From the NCBI RefSeq assembly GCF_949987535.1, contig NC_080074.1, positions 38,237,641 through 38,301,640 on the forward strand: a DNA stretch of 64,000 nt, given 5' to 3'. The position numbers and the translations under genes were made by a program. Numbering within the stretch: the first letter of the stretch is position 1; the number at the start of each line of letters is the position of its first letter. The notes under the pieces are model-generated. The model was not told the origin of the DNA. It saw only the letters and a list, made by a program, of their open reading frames with translations, and made no database searches. This document shows positions 11,607 through 22,815 of this stretch, one piece after another. The DNA comes from Balaenoptera acutorostrata (taxonomy: Eukaryota; Chordata; Mammalia; Artiodactyla; Balaenopteridae).

Positions 11607-12009
11607 GGTGAAATAATATTAATAATGTGTTTTATTTAAACCAGTGTATCCAAAATATTATCATTTCAACATGTGGTACCAGCCACGTTTCCAGTGCTCT
11701 GTGGCCACCTGTGGCTTGCAGCTCCAAATTGGGCAGTAAAGCTTTAGACCATGCATTGATCTGTGATTTAAGAGTCCCTAAAGTTTCTCCAAAAGATAAA
11801 CTATTTTTTGTTTAACAAAGATGGTTAACACAGCAGAAAGAAGTTAAAGGACTGATTAGGCAGTTTTGCATCATGACAAAATAACCAGCCGTATCACCAT
11901 AATAGGCTTGCGTTTTTGCATTTTTCCTTTAAGTAGAATGTTTTGGCCTGGGTAGAAAAAGTCTTGTATGCTCCAAGAACCTATTGTATTAATTCACTGA
12001 GACTGCTTT
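11607..12009. other. Short single-copy-looking stretch
   Basis: A 62-codon frame at 11,627-11,815 has no recognisable motif. It begins inside low-complexity AT sequence beside the Tigger element. Confidence 0.45.
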
Positions 12010-12400
12010 GCATTCTATATTCCACAGACACCTCGTTTCCTCTCAGGCCTATGACTTTGAACAAGTCATTCCTTCTATCTGGAATAAGCTTCTCACATTT
12101 CATGAGCAGTCAAAACTCTACTTATATTCAAGGTTTGGCTCAAATGACACACCCTGTGTAAATCCACCTTCGACTCCCACAAGCAAATTAGTTGACTCCT
12201 CAATCATGGGGCTTCCATAGCATCTTTGTGTGTATGTATTTTCTATACCACCTGTTGAACTGTAAATTGATTTGGCTTTTATATGATTATTTTACTTCCC
12301 TCTCCCTCCAACCGTACTATGGACACACTGTGAGTAGGTACTATACATTATTCATTTTTGCCAGTCTGACACCAGTCAGAGGATAAACACAAGGTAGGTC
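12010..12400 (+). mobile_element. L2 LINE 3' fragment, sense
   Basis: The decayed L2 3' region includes 'tccttctatctggaataagc' (the L2 block normally read as 'ccctctgcctggaatgc') and later 'gttgaactgtaaattg'. The overlapping frames here are translation of L2 relic sequence. Confidence 0.6.
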
Positions 12401-12689
12401 ATTATTGTTTATATACTAAATTTTGCTACCCCAAAGTATTATGTACTTTGACTTTTTTCAGATAAACTACAATTCTGAATTCTTCTTATAAATTATCTGC
12501 AGGTATTAAAAATTCCCAAGGCACATGAACTTTGCATGTACACACATATATGTAATATGATTCTGCAACTTTAGTGGGACCTGCTATTGTTATTTATTTT
12601 ATCTCATCTCATAGGTGCTCACTTTTTGGAGGGCCATGACTCTTCATCAGAGAGATCCTCATTATCATTAAGTTTCATTAAATGTTTTA

Positions 12690-13225
12690 CAGCTATTTTT
12701 CACATCATGAAATCATTTTATACATCCTTTCCATGTTTTTTGCGTATTTAAACATTAGCTCCTCTAGATTGTAACCTTTTTTTTTTTTTTTTTTTTTTTA
12801 AAGATTTATTTTTTTATTGATTAATTGATTGATTGATTGATTGCTATGTTGGGTCTTCGTTTCTGTGCTAGGGCCTTCTCTAGTTGTGGCAAGCGGGGGC
12901 CACTCCTCATCACGGTGCGCGGGCCTCTCACCATCGCGGCCCCTCCTGTTGCGGAGCACAGCTCCAGACGCGCAGGCTCAGTAATTGTGGCTCACGGGCC
13001 CAGCCGCTCTGCGGCATGTGGGATCTTCCCAGACCAGGGCTCGAACCCGCGTCCCCTGCATTAGCAGGCAGACTCCCAACCACTGCGCCACCAGGGAAGC
13101 CCGTAACCTTTTTTTAAGAGTAATGATTATCTTTATTTTTAATCAACTCTCCCCATAATACCACACAGTATTCTGGGCATAAAGTAGGTACTGGGTTCAA
13201 TAAAAACTTGTTGGTGAACTCAAAA
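12690..13225 (+). mobile_element. L2 LINE 3' end, sense, split by a SINE
   Basis: 'cctctagattgtaacc' before the SINE and 'gtaaccttttttaagag...' after it join into the L2 3' segment 'ctagattgtaacct...'. The end is near 13,225, in the form 'gcataaagtaggtactgggt' then 'tcaataaa'. The SINE at 12,784-13,102 is therefore younger. Confidence 0.65.
12784..13102 (-). mobile_element. CHR-type SINE, antisense (short-body subfamily), with TSD
   Basis: The reverse-complement CHR SINE has a long poly(T) at the left, then a (TTGA)n-like linker, body and head ending 'accagggaagcc'. A perfect 13-bp TSD GTAACCTTTTTTT lies at 12,771-12,783 and 13,103-13,115. It shares the 'gtggcaagcgggggcc' body with three other SINEs here. 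The frames at 12,837-13,117 are SINE read-through. Confidence 0.95.
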
Positions 13226-14141
13226 TATTTCTGCATAACAATTATGTGTAATATTTAAGTGTTACTAAATAGTAATATAGTTAAACATATTTATATGGTG
13301 TAATTTATAATAAACTCTAATTATTTAAGTGCATGTTGAATGGCTATTTCATACTTGAGTTCATTCATTCAGCATATTGAGTGCTACGAATCCAGCAAAT
13401 GTGCTGGATACTGAGCATGCATTAATGAATACAAGGAACAAGATCCTGACCTTTTGTATTTTACAGTGTAATGAGAAATAAAGATAGAAAATATATAAGC
13501 AACAATACATATAAAATACTCAATTCAACGAGGAACAAATGGTTGAGAAAGAATAACAAAGGGAATCCGCATAGATGAAGTGGGTAGGGCCTCCATGAGC
13601 AGGGGACATTTAAACTGGGATTTGAAGGATTAATAAAGAATCGCTATATGAAGATCAGCAGAAACAGCATTCACAGGAGAGGGAACAGCATGAGTAAGAC
13701 AGAGCATGGTCCCTGCTGGGATTTAAGAGATGGCCACTGCACCTAGGACCCAGTGGCATGAAATGAAGGTGGATGGGTAGGCAAGACACAGGATTAAGCT
13801 GAGATCTGTAGGCAACAGCAGAATTGGGTTTTACTTAAAAGATTTTGAGTAATGAGGGCATCATTCATATTTTAACAGATGAATCTGCAGAAGCAAGTGG
13901 AGGAGGGCAAGAGGGCAAATAGAATAAGAATAAGAGGCACATTGTAGGAGTTCCTAGGATAGAAGATGGTGACTTGGGCCAGAGTCGTAACAGTGGTGAG
14001 GAAAAGAAAAGATGACATATTTTGGATTGATTTGGAGAAGACTTAAGGGATAGTATGGGAGGATTAAGGAAGGGTGAAGAATCAAGAATGACTACCAGTG
14101 CTTCTGCTTTGCAACTTGTGGGTGTTAAAACTTCTTTTTTA

Positions 14142-14920
14142 AAAAAAGATGGGCAGACTATGGAGAAGAGCATGGAGGTTCCTCAAAAAACTAAAAATAG
14201 AACTACCGTACGACCCAGCAATCCCACTACTGGGCCTATACCCTGAGAAAACCATAATTCAAAAAGAGTCATGTACCACAGTGTTCACTGCAGCTCTATT
14301 TACAATAGCCAGGACATGAAAGCAACCTAAGTGTCCATCTACAGATGAATGGATAAAGAAGATGTGGCACATATATACAATGGAATATTACTCAGCCATA
14401 AAAAGAAACAAAATTGAGTTATTTGTAGTGAGGTGGATGGACCTAGAGACTGTCATACAGAGTGAAGTCAGTCAGAAAGAGAAAAACAAATACCGTATGC
14501 TAACACGTATATATGGAATCTAAAAAAAAAAAAAAAAGGTTCTGAAGAACCTAGGGGCAGGACAGGAATAAAGACACAGACTTAGAGAATGGACTTGAGG
14601 ACACGGGGAGGGGCAAGGGGAAGCTGGGACGAAGTGAGAGAGTGGCATGGACATATATACACTACCAAATGTAAAATAGATAGCTAGTGGGAAGCAGCTG
14701 CATGGCACAGGGAGATCAGCTTGGTGCTTTGTGTCCACCTAGAGGGGTGGGATAGGGAGGGTGGGAGGGAGACACAAGAGGGAGGGGATATGGGGATATA
14801 TGTATATGTATGGCTGATTCACTTTGTTAGAAAGCAGAAACTAACACACCATTGTAAAGCAATTATACTCCAATAAAGATGTTAAAAAAATAAATAAATA
14901 GAAATAAAAAAGATGGGCAG
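14142..14920 (+). mobile_element. Young 5'-truncated L1 3' end with perfect TSD
   Basis: The L1 ORF2 tail begins at 'actatggagaagagcatgg' (14,157), followed by the same cetartiodactyl 3' UTR as the 2.3-kb copy and a short A-rich tail. A perfect 15-bp TSD AAAAAAGATGGGCAG lies at 14,142-14,156 and 14,906-14,920. Relative to the 2,310-2,979 copy it keeps about 100 more bases at its 5' end. Frameshifts break ORF2. It inserted into the L2 at 13,358-16,100. Confidence 0.95.
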
Positions 14921-15184
14921 GACTAAGAAAAACGCAATTAGGAGGCTATAAAAAACAATTTTTAAACTTAAGTTTGAGGTATCTGTGAGATGCCCAATAA
15001 AATGTAGGATAAGCATATTGTTATAAAAATCTGGAGCTCAAAGGAAATTTGGGGAGCCAAAAGTTGGAATTCACTGACACATTTAGATAGTCTTGAAAAC
15101 TTATGGAACTGGATGAAAACCCCTGGAGAAAAAGTGTAGAGAAAGAAGGAGGAGGTCTCCAAACTGAACCCTGGGGAACACCTG

Positions 15185-15583
15185 TGTATGAGTTCAGGCT
15201 GCCATAATACATACTATAGACTGGGTGACTTAAACAACAGCATTTATTTCTTACAGTTCTGGAGGCTGGGAAGTCCAAGATCACTGTGCCCCAGATTTGG
15301 TTCTTGGTGAGCGCCCTCTCTCTGACTTGCAGACCTCTGCTTTTTCTCTCTGTCCTCAAATGGAGGAGAGAGTGAGAACTTTGGTGTCCTCCTGTGTTTA
15401 TAAGGGCACTAATCCCAGCCTGAGAGCTTCACCCTCCTGACCTAAAGCTAAGCACCCTCCTAAAGCTAAGCACCCTCCTAAAGCTAAGCACTTCCCAAAA
15501 GCTCTACCTCCTGATACCATCGTTATGGGGATTAGGCTTCAACATGTAAATTTGAAGGAGATGCAAACATGCAGTGGATAACA
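15185..15583 (-). mobile_element. MLT1-type LTR (ERVL-MaLR), antisense
   Basis: The + strand begins TGTATGAG and reads 'ggctgccataatacatacta', 'gggtgacttaaacaac' and 'ttacagttctggaggctggg', and ends 'ggataaca'. This is the reverse complement of an MLT1 LTR. It interrupts the L2 at 'ctggggaaca'. An internal 18-bp unit (cctaaagctaagcaccct) is repeated about 2.9 times at 15,441-15,492. The flanks acctg and actgg are a poor match for a 5-bp TSD. It is an old solo-LTR-like copy with no coding sequence. Confidence 0.8.
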
Positions 15584-16100
15584 ACTGGCATTTAGAGTTT
15601 TGTTTGAGGAGGATACACTAGAGAAGTAGGTGCAAAACCCAGAGAGTGTAGTGTCACTGGAGGCTTCCCTCCCAAAAATTCTTTTTGTGGTTTTCTAGTG
15701 TACTTTGGATAAAACCTCAAAATCCTTATTGTGATCTATAAATCCCAGTGTTTTGAAAAAGGATACGAACAACTCCAGGAAATGCTACTGACACATAGTA
15801 AAATGGACTTAAATAATTTGGTGATGTCAACAAGACTGGCTTCCCTGGAATGGTGTATTTGAAGCCAGACTGGAGTGAAATAGGCAATTCTTAGAGTGGA
15901 AGGAACTAGTGGAGACAACAGTTATAATTGTGGCTGTCAATGGCAAGAGAGAAACATAATAATGGGGAAAGAAAATGGCCAGAGAAAAGATACATTTAGA
16001 CAGGGACATGCTACAGCACCTTTCTATATTGAAGGGGTGTGTGTGCAGAGCTGCATCAGCTTGCAAAATCTGGGCTAGAGAGTGGCTCTAGACAGGTCGT

Positions 16101-16554
16101 CACAGTGCCATTGGTGGTGGGGGAGGGTCTCAGAAAGAGAAGCTAGAGCTGGGTGTTTGCCAGCTGCCCTACTTTTCTTATTCCTATCCAACAACCAGCT
16201 GCTAGGAGCGAGTGACAGGAAATTCCTGCTTACATCCCATGTTTTCTCTCACTTTCTCTAGTTACCAGTCTGCTGTTCTTTCTCTTTATCTCTCTCTTTC
16301 CTTACTCAACTCTTGTAAATCTAAGCTTTCAGCCACTTTCTTTTTTACTCTTTTTACCTTCCCAGAATATATATAGCTTACTCTTCTGAGGTTAATTTAA
16401 ATCAGAAAAAGAGTTCAGTTCAGGGTTTATCAGAAGAACAGTTATGTGGTGAACTGAAGCATAAGTAATAAGCCTCTATTTAGATAGTCTTAGTGGATAA
16501 CCTCATTACTATTTTTACAACACACTGAAGGAGAAAATGGTAGATTAGGCAGTG
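16101..16554. other. Sequence of mixed composition, nothing recognised
   Basis: A pyrimidine-rich stretch at about 16,230-16,330 ('tctctttatctctctctttc') is the main visible feature. No gene was found. Confidence 0.45.
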
Positions 16555-16797
16555 ATTGATATTTATTTATTGAGCACTATGTTTCATATGCTGTTTTAAG
16601 TGCTTTATGTGAAACATGTTATTTAAATTTCACAATAACCCATTTAGTCAACTATTATTTTCATCCTCATTGTATAGATAAATAAAGAGTTTAAGTGACT
16701 TAATTAAGATCATGCATTTCCGAAGTCTTGGAGCCAGGAGTTCACTCAAGTAGTCTGACACAAAGTCTGCGCTTAAATTCTACTGCCTGAGGCACCA
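16555..16797 (-). mobile_element. MIR SINE, antisense
   Basis: The reverse-complement MIR pattern is 'attgagcactatgtttcata', 'cacaataacccatttag', 'tttaagtgacttaattaag' and 'ggagccaggagttcac'. It is strongly diverged. Confidence 0.7.
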
Positions 16798-16954
16798 GAA
16801 ATGGATGGATGTCCGAGCAGAGTTCCAGAATCATGGGGTTCCTCAGAGACGGTGCCCTCTAAACGAATGGATCAGTTTGACCCAAGCCCCAAAAGGACGG
16901 AACCATGTCTCTGTCTAACACTTATAAGCAGCAGCTACAACACCCACGCTTCAT

Positions 16955-17150
16955 AAGAGCTGACCTTTGCTGAATGGTGCCTAAGTGCCAGGCGCTGTCC
17001 CAACCACTTTACTTGTGACATTTTCATTTAATCTTCCCGATAATGTTGTTCGGGGGCCCTTGATGATCTTTATCTCACAGATGAGGGAAATGAGATTCAC
17101 AGTGGCTGAGTCATTTGCAACCTAACCACTAAGTGCTGGAGGAGGCAACA
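16955..17150 (-). mobile_element. MIR SINE, antisense
   Basis: 'gaatggtgcctaagtgccag', 'cgctgtcccaaccactttac' and 'atctcacagatgagggaaa' follow the reverse-complement MIR consensus. This is a second copy 160 bases from the previous one. Confidence 0.7.
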
Positions 17151-18102
17151 TGACTCCACAAAGTCTAAGTTGTCAATCTCAAAATCTTGGATACTTTTAC
17201 TTGTTCAGAATTCTTACTGAGTTTAGCCATTTCTCCATAGTCCATCTCTATTTTCTAAACCTTTTTATCTCAATTTGGGAGTCACTTGTAGGTGACATTT
17301 TGTTGATTTTTGAAGTATATAAAATATAGAAGTCCGTACTTTGAGCATTCTCAGTGAAGTTTATTTCCATTCAAAATGTTTCTTTTTACTCAATTTTTAT
17401 AATCAACTAACCTATTTAGATTTCATGTTTGTTTGTTTTCTTCTTTGTTCCTTTTACTGGTAATTGTCCTCTGAAATATTTCTGTGGTAATTTTTAGCCA
17501 TCACTTTACTTTTTATATTTCTCAACACTGTATGCATTTGAAATGTAAATTCAAATATAATACACAATGTCAGAAGTGGCACTAGTAATCTTTTATATAA
17601 TGATATAAAACTATTTTGCAATACATGTTCTGATACCATATGCTTTGGAATGTGAAAAAAACCCAAAAAACCCAAAACTTTGGACGGAGCAAATTTTCAG
17701 GTTCCATGTTGTATTCCTATAAAGAATAAGAATCTTTATTCCTTATAAGAATAAGCTCATCATTATTTTTTTTCACACGCTATGACAAATTTTACATTTG
17801 GCAGAAGAAAACATCTTTAAAAAGCCTAAGAACAGGAATTATAACTTATTTTTTAAATTTGAAAGTGATAGACATACAGTTAGTACAACTTTGCCTTTGA
17901 TGAACAACTGTAATGTTTCAAAACATTTTCATTTACATATCCACTGTGATCTTTGTAATTACTTTTACAGTTACATAGGTTTATCTTTGCTTTCCAAATG
18001 AGGCAATGGTGGGCCTCAGAGGCTAGCCTCAGAGAGCCAAATAATTTTAAATGCAGGCAAGTCCAGAATTAGCTAGATGGCAAAGATGGAACATCCCCTC
18101 TT
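17151..18102. other. AT-rich sequence; possible very old MIR remnant
   Basis: Most is unrecognised. About 17,905-18,070 ('tttccaaatgaggcaatg') vaguely follows antisense MIR but is below a firm call. The frame at 17,454-17,675 (-) has no motif. Confidence 0.4.
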
Positions 18103-19302
18103 ACCTTTTTTTTTTTTTTGTCATTTCGGCCCCTACTCAGGGACTTCACTGGCAGTACTGAACAACCCCATGGACGCAAGAGGTGCCCCTAAAGAGAGTC
18201 AAAAGATACTACCCTCCCAAGACCCAGCGCCACTCCTAAAGACAACCAAAAGAAAAAAACTCAGACAATTCCCCCTGAGAGCTGCAACAGTCAGTAGGAA
18301 CCCAGCCGCAAACAGAGTGCAACCCACATTTCTGTCCAGCCATATTTGGGGGACTCCCCCCCCCACCTGACTGTTGCCAAGCCAACGAGACAATCAAGAA
18401 GGCAGCAGCTTTCCCTGGGAAAGAATCAACAACCAATGGGTATCCAAAAGCAAATTCCCAAGTCAGGTCAAAGATCTAATTCTTACAAGTGCTTTTTGCC
18501 TGCCAGTCTGTATTTGGGAAGGAAGGGACAACCTGAAATTTTACTTTCCTCTCTCAACCAGGCACCACAGAGAGAAATCTGGGAGCGCTGACTTTGATAA
18601 GAATTCTTACCCTTTGCTTTCTTCTGCCAGTTTTCCCCAGGATTCTGCAGGCTCTGGAGCGAGTGGGATGTCCCAGCGGGTCTCATCCTGTCCACCAGAA
18701 GCTCAGGAGGAGGCGGAAAAATAGTTTTCCCTCTACTCTTTTTTAGTGAGTGCTTGGCCGAGAACCCCCTTGTTTCTAGGGCACCTCGTAAGTGGAAAAG
18801 CTTATCCAGGTTAAAAGTTCTTGCTGTGGCCGCTGTAATTCACGGTTATCTTGGGTAAAGTTAACCCGCTTGTTCGGCCTTAAAACAGAATTTATTCCCC
18901 TGACGCCTCACGCTGGGCCCAATCCAACTTCAGTCCGGCCCAGTCTGACCCGGAACCAGTCCCTTTTCTAACTTGTCCGCGGTCCGACCCCAAACCCGGT
19001 CCCGTTTCTAAGTCGGACCCACATCTGACCCGCACCTCGGTCCGCTTCTTAAGTTGGACGCAGTCCGAGGTTTCCGCAGCGAGCCTGGAAAAAGATAAGT
19101 TCAAACACAGTCTGAAAGCTCCTCAGGCAAAAGCCGCGGAGGCTCCTCGAGCGACCGACCCAGCACCTCCTGAGGCGGCGAGAAGGACTCGGGCCCAGGG
19201 CTCAGCAGGTACTACTACGTCGGGGTGCTCGTCGCTCCTGCGGCCGTCGGGGGTCTCCTAGCGGTTCCCTCTTCTCGCACTAAGAGCTCTAAAAAAATAA
19301 AC
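18103..19302 (-). mobile_element. CpG-rich block, possibly ERV leader/internal remnant, antisense
   Basis: This is the most atypical composition of the window: GC-rich and CpG-dense (by eye over 30 CpG between 18,900 and 19,285). It contains a degenerate threefold repeat of about 40-45 bases at about 18,945-19,075, built on ggtccg/cggaccc motifs. The left end is a 15-17 base poly(T). On the minus strand the part next to the presumed LTR ('ggagacccccgacgg') resembles the GC-rich leader between LTR and gag of class I retroviral elements. An AATAAA lies on the minus strand at about 18,891-18,896. Short open frames on both strands have no identifiable protein. The alternative is an unmethylated CpG-island promoter or a retrocopy. 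Identity is unsettled. Confidence 0.35.
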
Positions 19303-20236
19303 TGAGGCATTTAAAAAAGTTTAGGAGTTATATATGAGCAAAAGCCGATTCAGTCGGGAAGCATCCATTCTAGCAAATGGAAAGGAGCTCCCAGGAGCTG
19401 TTCAAAATGAAAGACTTTTTTAGGCAGAAGGGAGCGGGAACGAGGAAAATAAACTAGGCAAAAAAGCACGTTGGTTACAACAAAGTTACTTTCCTTTAAG
19501 GGATGGCAGGCGTCTATCAGGCAGATTCCTTAACTAAGGCTGAGATTCCTGACTGGTTTAAGATGCCATTTCTGGGAGAGCCAACACTGTAAATTGTCTC
19601 AGTTTGGTGAGGGGCTTAGCGGAAGCAACTCCATTTTGGGCTTCTTGGGTTTTTTTTGTTTTTTTATTTATGAAGCAGCTTTTTTTTTTTTTTTTCTTGG
19701 GTTTATTTATTTTATTTTTAATGGCTGTGTTGGGTCTTCGTTTCTGTGCGAGGGCTTTCTCTAGTTGCGGCAAGTGGGGGCCACTCTTCATCGCGGTGCG
19801 CGGGCCTCTCACTATCGCGGCCTCTCTTGTTGCGGAGCACAGGCTCCAGACGCGCAGGCTCAGTAGTTGTGGCTCACGGGCCCAGTTGCTCCCCGGCATG
19901 TGGGATCTTCCCAGACCAGGGCTCGAACCCGTGTCCGCTGCATTGGTAGGCAGATTCTCAACCACTGCGCCACCAGGGAAGCCCCTGGGCTTCTTGTTTT
20001 AAACAAAGAATATAATCTTTTCTAATGCAGTATAAAATAGAACAGTAAGACTTGAAAAAGAAGCAGAAAAAAACATCTTACTGACTTACACAGCTAAGAA
20101 AAGACAAGGTCGGGTAAAAATAATAGGATCTTTACCTTTATACATCGCCCACCCCTCCACTACTTTCAACGTACTGTGCATTACCAAACGTTAGAGGACT
20201 GATTTCACAACAAAGGGGGTGCCTACATGCCTAACA
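19303..20236 (-). mobile_element. Probable class I ERV-like LTR, antisense, carrying a SINE
   Basis: On the minus strand the segment starts TGTTAGGCATG (20,236) and ends GCCTCA (19,303), giving TG...CA termini. Internally it reads 'cagctcctgggagctccttt' then 'ccatttgctagaatggatgc', a block I associate with class I ERV LTRs. A TATA-like GATGTATAAAGG is at about 20,135-20,146. No clear polyadenylation signal in the expected place and no TSD were found. The SINE at 19,648-19,985 splits it. Confidence 0.4.
19648..19985 (-). mobile_element. CHR-type SINE, antisense (short-body), with TSD
   Basis: The reverse-complement CHR SINE carries the 'gcggcaagtgggggcc' body block and ends 'accagggaagcc'. 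Flanking TGGGCTTCTTG occurs at 19,637-19,647 and 19,986-19,996. The tail is unusual: two poly(T)-rich segments are separated by a non-T stretch 'atttatgaagcagc' and then 'cttggg'. The 130-codon frames on both strands across this region are SINE artefacts. Confidence 0.93.
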
Positions 20237-20324
20237 ATATTATTAGTTCCCTCTTTTCTTCTTTGGTGATTCCTTATCCACAGCCAGTATGCAGCCTGTA
20301 AACATGTTCAGATCTTGCCATCCT

Positions 20325-20465
20325 AAAAAAAACAAACTTCCTATACTAGAAATGCAGATTTTCATTCCCAGATCCTCTGAATCAGAAACTTTTGGATGAG
20401 GTGTAGGATATGCCTTTTTATCAGCTTTCAAGTTTACTCTATGTACAAAGAAATTTGAGACTGGC
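20325..20465 (-). mobile_element. MER5-type hAT MITE, antisense
   Basis: 'actagaaatgcagattttca' and 'ctctgaatcagaaacttttg' match the reverse complement of MER5A. The right TIR region is decayed ('aaatttgagactgg'). Confidence 0.65.
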
Positions 20466-20519
20466 TTACAAGGTAAAAGTAGCAGGACTGAGTGATCAAT
20501 TAAATGTGACAGAGAAGGG

Positions 20520-21000
20520 AATCATTACAGGGGTTTCTCAAAGTTTGATCTAGGTGATGAACGTTGGTATTATTAATTGAGGTATGAGGGACAGTTGAAA
20601 AGATAAAGACTTCAGTTTGGATATACTATATTTGAGATTTCTTGGTGACATTAGGCACCAGGACAGGTAATGATTTAGGAATCATCAGTATATATTATTG
20701 CTGGTGGTTATGACTCTATGAATGAATGAGATCATCTGAGGGAATCACAGAGCAAGAAGACAGATGGGTCAAGGATAGAATTCTGTGGAATACCAGTTTC
20801 AGGGGAGCTGAGGTGAAGAAGCATCCATGAGGAATCTGAGAAGGAGTGATCATGGGGTTAAGAGTGGAACTAAAAGAAAATCCAGTATTTTTAAGGAAGA
20901 CAAGTTTCATGGATTAAGATTTTAAGGAGCAAAGATTTACCCATGCTATAGTAGTACTGACATCTAATAAGAATTTTATTTAGCAACATATTGAGATCAT
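20520..21000 (-). mobile_element. L2 LINE fragment, antisense
   Basis: Segments such as 'agagcaagaagacagatggg' and 'gaaggagtgatcatggggtt' follow antisense L2 order. The frame at 20,716-20,910 (-) is relic translation. Confidence 0.55.
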
Positions 21001-22076
21001 TGTGCCCTTGACAAGGTAAGATTCAGTACAAATGTGGAAACGGAGACAAGTTTGGAATTGAATGATTAGTAAGGATATGGAGAGAGAAAAATGTATACTA
21101 CACCTAAAAGATGAACTAAAAAGAGAAGGAGAGATAGAGAGATACCTGGGGGATGATTTAGGGCTAAGAAATGTATATTCAGAGACAATAATTAATATTA
21201 CTTAATATTATAAGATGGAGAATCAGCATGGTGATAAAATCCACTAAAAGCAAACTTTCGTGTTTATAGAACCATCTTAGAATCCAATAATTTGTTTTTC
21301 GTTTCATTGTGATTACACTTAACTAACCTATACCTAACTCTAATAATCAAGGTAGAAGCTCACTTTTGTTTTAGGGTATATTTCATAATTTTTAATTTAC
21401 ATATTCTTGACAAAAGCTTATATTACTAATATGAATAAAGTAATTTGACCACTACACAATTTTTGTTACATCAAATATTCATGATAAATACTGAAAAAAA
21501 AACTTTAAATCAAGAAGAAAATATGTCTGCAAAAAGTCATTTACACAATTATAAAATCATAAAAATTTGAAATAATTTTATGTATTGTATTTATTTTTTT
21601 AAAAAAGAATATATAACAGAGTAAGTCTGCTTAACACTATCACATTTTTAAACTGCTATTGAAACAAATCAGATTCAAAAGTCAGTAGTCAATTGGTCCA
21701 GTTTTATCTTTGAGGATAAATTTGCCCATTCATAAAGGTTTATATACTATATACCACCTTTAGTAACTTCTTATAATTTCTTGAATCCTACAATGTTTTA
21801 TTTCTGTGGTTTTGATTTTGAGTATGCTTTGATAGTAGAATATCAGATCTGAAGGCTTTTCTGAGTTAGAAGAAATAACTGCTTTTCAAAGTTACTCAAA
21901 GATAGCAAATATCTTAGCTTTAACAATATTTGCAATACAGTCTCCTGTGCTCAAATATATCTTATTACAGTACATGGTAATTGTCATGGAACATGCAATA
22001 GATAACTTGCATCCAGTCTACTCAAAGTCACTACTTTAAAGAAGAGAAGGAATGAATCTCTTTCCATAACAGTGTT

Positions 22077-22110
<34 letters not shown>

Positions 22111-22674
22111 AGTGTGTGCATATATATGAAAAGGATTAGGTAGGTTAAATTAATAACACCTCTAAACCACACGTTCCACACACCACCCCTCCACAGGCAC
22201 AGGAAATGGCCAAAAGTTATGCAAATTAATTTGCCGCAAAGGATTTGCCTCAAATTATTAAAAAAAAAAATCTGTTTTTTCCTCAGGGTCCTGTATCTTC
22301 ATTTTCCTTCTTCTGACTCTTTATCCACAACAATCCTACATAAACAAATCTAATTTCTTAGAAACAAATATTTTCAACTCTTGGTCTACTAAATCAGAAA
22401 CTCTCAGAGTAAGATATGGGGCTCTGTATTTTTGTCATCTTCATGTTTCTCTCCTGGAATAATGATACCCATGGTGACATTCATGTAAATATATGCTATG
22501 TGGCTTATTTTAAAATGTCCCTCAACAAATTTATCTGAATAGGATTATTCTTATCACATTGGTTATGGTATTCTATATTGCAGATTCCATACCCCGTATA
22601 TATATTTGTTTAAAAAAATTAATGTCAATACTTCCTTATTGATCATTCTACCCTGATTTGAATGGAAATAGTAT
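21001..22674. other. AT-rich sequence with one TG microsatellite
   Basis: It contains (TG)n at about 22,079-22,107 and possibly a very short MER5 scrap at about 22,388-22,440. Nothing else was recognised. The 21,984-22,253 (-) frame runs through the microsatellite. Confidence 0.5.
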
Positions 22675-22815
22675 ATTCATCCAGTCACTCAATCATATTT
22701 ATTGAGTGCCTATCATATGTAAGCATTGATCCAGGTGCTGGGAATTGAGCGGTGAACAAAACAAAGTGTTGGCCTTAAGGAAACATGCTGAATAGTGAAG
22801 GGGAGAGAACTTGAG
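22675..22815 (-). mobile_element. L2 LINE 3' end, antisense
   Basis: 'tatttattgagtgcctatca', 'aggtgctgggaattgagc' and 'ggtgaacaaaacaaagtg' are the reverse complement of the L2 3' terminus. Confidence 0.8.

Larger units (their letters stand above)
13358..16100 (-). mobile_element. Long antisense L2 LINE, split by an L1 and an LTR
   Basis: The L2 3' end is at the left ('cattcattcagcatattgag'), and increasingly 5' L2 sequence follows rightwards. Minus-strand translation near 13,980-14,100 keeps the RT C-terminal motif ILDSSPFLNPP, the counterpart of the L2/CR1 'ILDSSLS.TPHI' region. L2 resumes after the L1 (at 14,921) and after the LTR (at about 15,584, 'gaagtaggtgcaaaacccag'). It fades by about 16,000-16,100. 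A short foreign or rearranged piece lies at about 15,666-15,750. It is a non-coding relic. Confidence 0.75.

Noticed and set aside
12770..13116. CRISPR-like or phage attachment-type direct repeats
   Set aside because: The flanking 13-bp repeats are a retroposition target-site duplication around a SINE in a mammalian genome.
13865..14173. 102-codon - strand frame
   Set aside because: It is the antisense L2 relic; the only motif is the decayed L2 RT C-terminal segment.
19205..19300. Short + strand reading frame with a hydrophobic stretch in the CpG-rich block, resembling a membrane tail
   Set aside because: An in-frame stop lies just upstream, and the surrounding sequence fits better as a non-coding ERV leader or CpG island. 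No homologue was recognised.
19558..20002. 130-codon frames on both strands
   Set aside because: The frames are produced by the antisense SINE body and its tail, which also yields near-identical frames at the 12.8, 25.1 and 59.4 kb SINEs.
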